Source of the DNA: Streptomyces sp. NRRL S-350 | GTDB lineage: Bacteria > Actinomycetota > Actinomycetes > Streptomycetales > Streptomycetaceae | Direction: 5' to 3' | DNA length: 64,000 nucleotides | Assembly (NCBI RefSeq): GCF_000719705.1 | Contig: NZ_JOHO01000014.1 | Span: forward strand, 62,001-126,000 | The notes under the pieces: generated by a model | Databases searched by the model: none | Seen by the model: the letters and a program-made list of their open reading frames with translations, nothing else | Told to the model about the DNA's origin: nothing | Part shown: positions 63,223 through 64,000 of the stretch, piece by piece | How the letters are laid out: each line of letters starts with the position of its first letter | Numbering within the stretch: the stretch's first letter is position 1 | Translations under genes and position numbers: made by a program

Positions 63223-64000
63223 ATGGCACGGCCTCAGGCCGCCGCCGTCCCCGCGACCGTCACGGCCGCCGCCACCGTGGTGCTGGCGGGCGGGCACGAG
63301 AGCGACGGCGGACGGGACCTGACCGCCCTGGTGGCGAGCGCTCCGGCCGGCGCCGTCGCCCCGGCCGTGCACGCCGCCGCCCCGGCGGGCCGTCCGCTCA
63401 CCGAAGCCGTACGCTCCGCGCTGGCCGCGGGCGACGGGCCGGTGTGCGTCGTCCCCATGACGCTCGGCCGCGACCCCCGGCTGGTGGCCGACACCGCCCG
63501 GGCACTGCGCTGGCTGGCCGCCGGGGAGGGCCGGGGACGGCTCGCCCTGACCGCCCCGTTCGCCGCCGCCGAACACCTCATCGGCTGGCTGCGCGCCGCC
63601 GCCCCAGCCCAGGGCGGCGCGGTCCTGGTCACAGCCCCGGCGGCCGACCCGTTCGAGGACGCCGAACTGTTCCGGATCGCCCGACTGGCCCGCCAGCACG
63701 GCCACCACCGGTGGGTGGAGGTGGCCTTCGAGGGCGGAGACCCCGACCCCGCCGAGGGCGCCGAACGCTGCCGCCTGCTGGGCGCCCCCGAGGTGACGGC
63801 CGTCCCGGCCTCCTTCGGACCGGCCCTGCGCACCCCGGTACCCGGCGTGCGCGACGGCGGTCCACTGCTGCGGCCGTCCGCGATCGCCGGGGTGGTCGCG
63901 GCCCGGACGGCAGCGGCACTGCACCTGCTCGGGCACGGTGAGGACGGCATCCTGGCCGGCCTCGACGCCGAGCACGGGCACGGCTACGCGCACAGCCACG
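63223..64000 (+). CDS. CbiX/sirohydrochlorin-chelatase-like protein, 3' end outside the window
   Basis: 259 codons are visible, with no stop before the end. ATG 63223 is three bases after ureA. It shows VVLAGGHESDGGRDLTALVA (chelatase HGS-like opening, here GGHES), CVVPMTLGRDPRLVADTA and LTAPFAAAEHL, with a His-rich end (DAEHGHGYAHSH). Chelatase-fold proteins insert Co, Fe or Ni. The position between ureA and the remaining urease genes suggests a nickel role. Confidence 0.8.
   Translation, partial: MARPQAAAVPATVTAAATVVLAGGHESDGGRDLTALVASAPAGAVAPAVHAAAPAGRPLTEAVRSALAAGDGPVCVVPMTLGRDPRLVADTARALRWLAAGEGRGRLALTAPFAAAEHLIGWLRAAAPAQGGAVLVTAPAADPFEDAELFRIARLARQHGHHRWVEVAFEGGDPDPAEGAERCRLLGAPEVTAVPASFGPALRTPVPGVRDGGPLLRPSAIAGVVAARTAAALHLLGHGEDGILAGLDAEHGHGYAHSH

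Overview
The window is about 72% GC, and nearly every gene has the third-position GC bias of a streptomycete. Gene content (conservon, AfsA homologue, DUF2252, TerD, SigE-family sigma factor, PadR and TetR regulators, many twin-arginine secreted proteins) points to Streptomycetaceae, either Streptomyces or Kitasatospora. No rRNA, tRNA, CRISPR array or intact mobile element was seen. Remnants of an IS30-type transposase, a GNAT acetyltransferase and an alpha/beta hydrolase show local gene decay.

Layout. 1-7.4 kb: the end of a small membrane protein overlapping a twin-arginine multicopper oxidase, then DUF2252, a chloramphenicol-type MFS exporter, a decayed GNAT gene and two hypotheticals. 7.7-12.5 kb: a glycerolipid-type locus made of a lipid kinase and an alkylglycerone-phosphate-synthase-like flavoenzyme, divergent from a TetR regulator and a GlpD-like glycerol-3-phosphate dehydrogenase. 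12.7-18.3 kb: TerD, a flavin monooxygenase divergent from a dienoyl-CoA-reductase-like enzyme across a perfect palindrome, and a PadR regulator. 18.7-25.5 kb: secreted proteins and hydrolases (PAF-acetylhydrolase-like lipase, PI-PLC, cyclophilin, CocE-type hydrolase). 26-44 kb: a secondary-metabolism-like stretch with AfsA, HAD phosphatase, P450, aromatic hydroxylase, drug exporter plus ArsR-type regulator, a GGDEF/EAL protein, an MbtH-A-PCP-reductase protein next to an Aat-like tRNA-dependent transferase, and a lipoprotein. 45-53.5 kb: a serine hydrolase, two membrane proteins, and a complete conservon (cvnABCD) followed by a flavin monooxygenase. 53.8-64 kb: a GntR regulator divergent from a leuA-type gene with a leader peptide and attenuator, a nucleotidyltransferase, a glycosyltransferase, a sigma factor with its membrane partner, and the start of a urea transporter-urease operon.

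The most striking signal is a dispersed palindrome, ATGAG-N5-CTCAT. Its two arms are conserved and its centre varies. Twenty perfect and at least fourteen near-perfect copies were found by eye. They are isolated at gene starts (lipid kinase, leuA, aat-like) and stacked in three intergenic arrays (18.3-18.6, 31.3-31.8 and 41.7-41.9 kb) with repeat steps of about 26 or 13 bp. One 15-mer recurs identically at 41.8, 54.7 and (inverted) 56.1 kb, the last inside the leuA reading frame. A second dispersed family is a hairpin with a shared GTGGGAAGTCGG-type stem at gene ends. All functional assignments come from reading the sequence alone.
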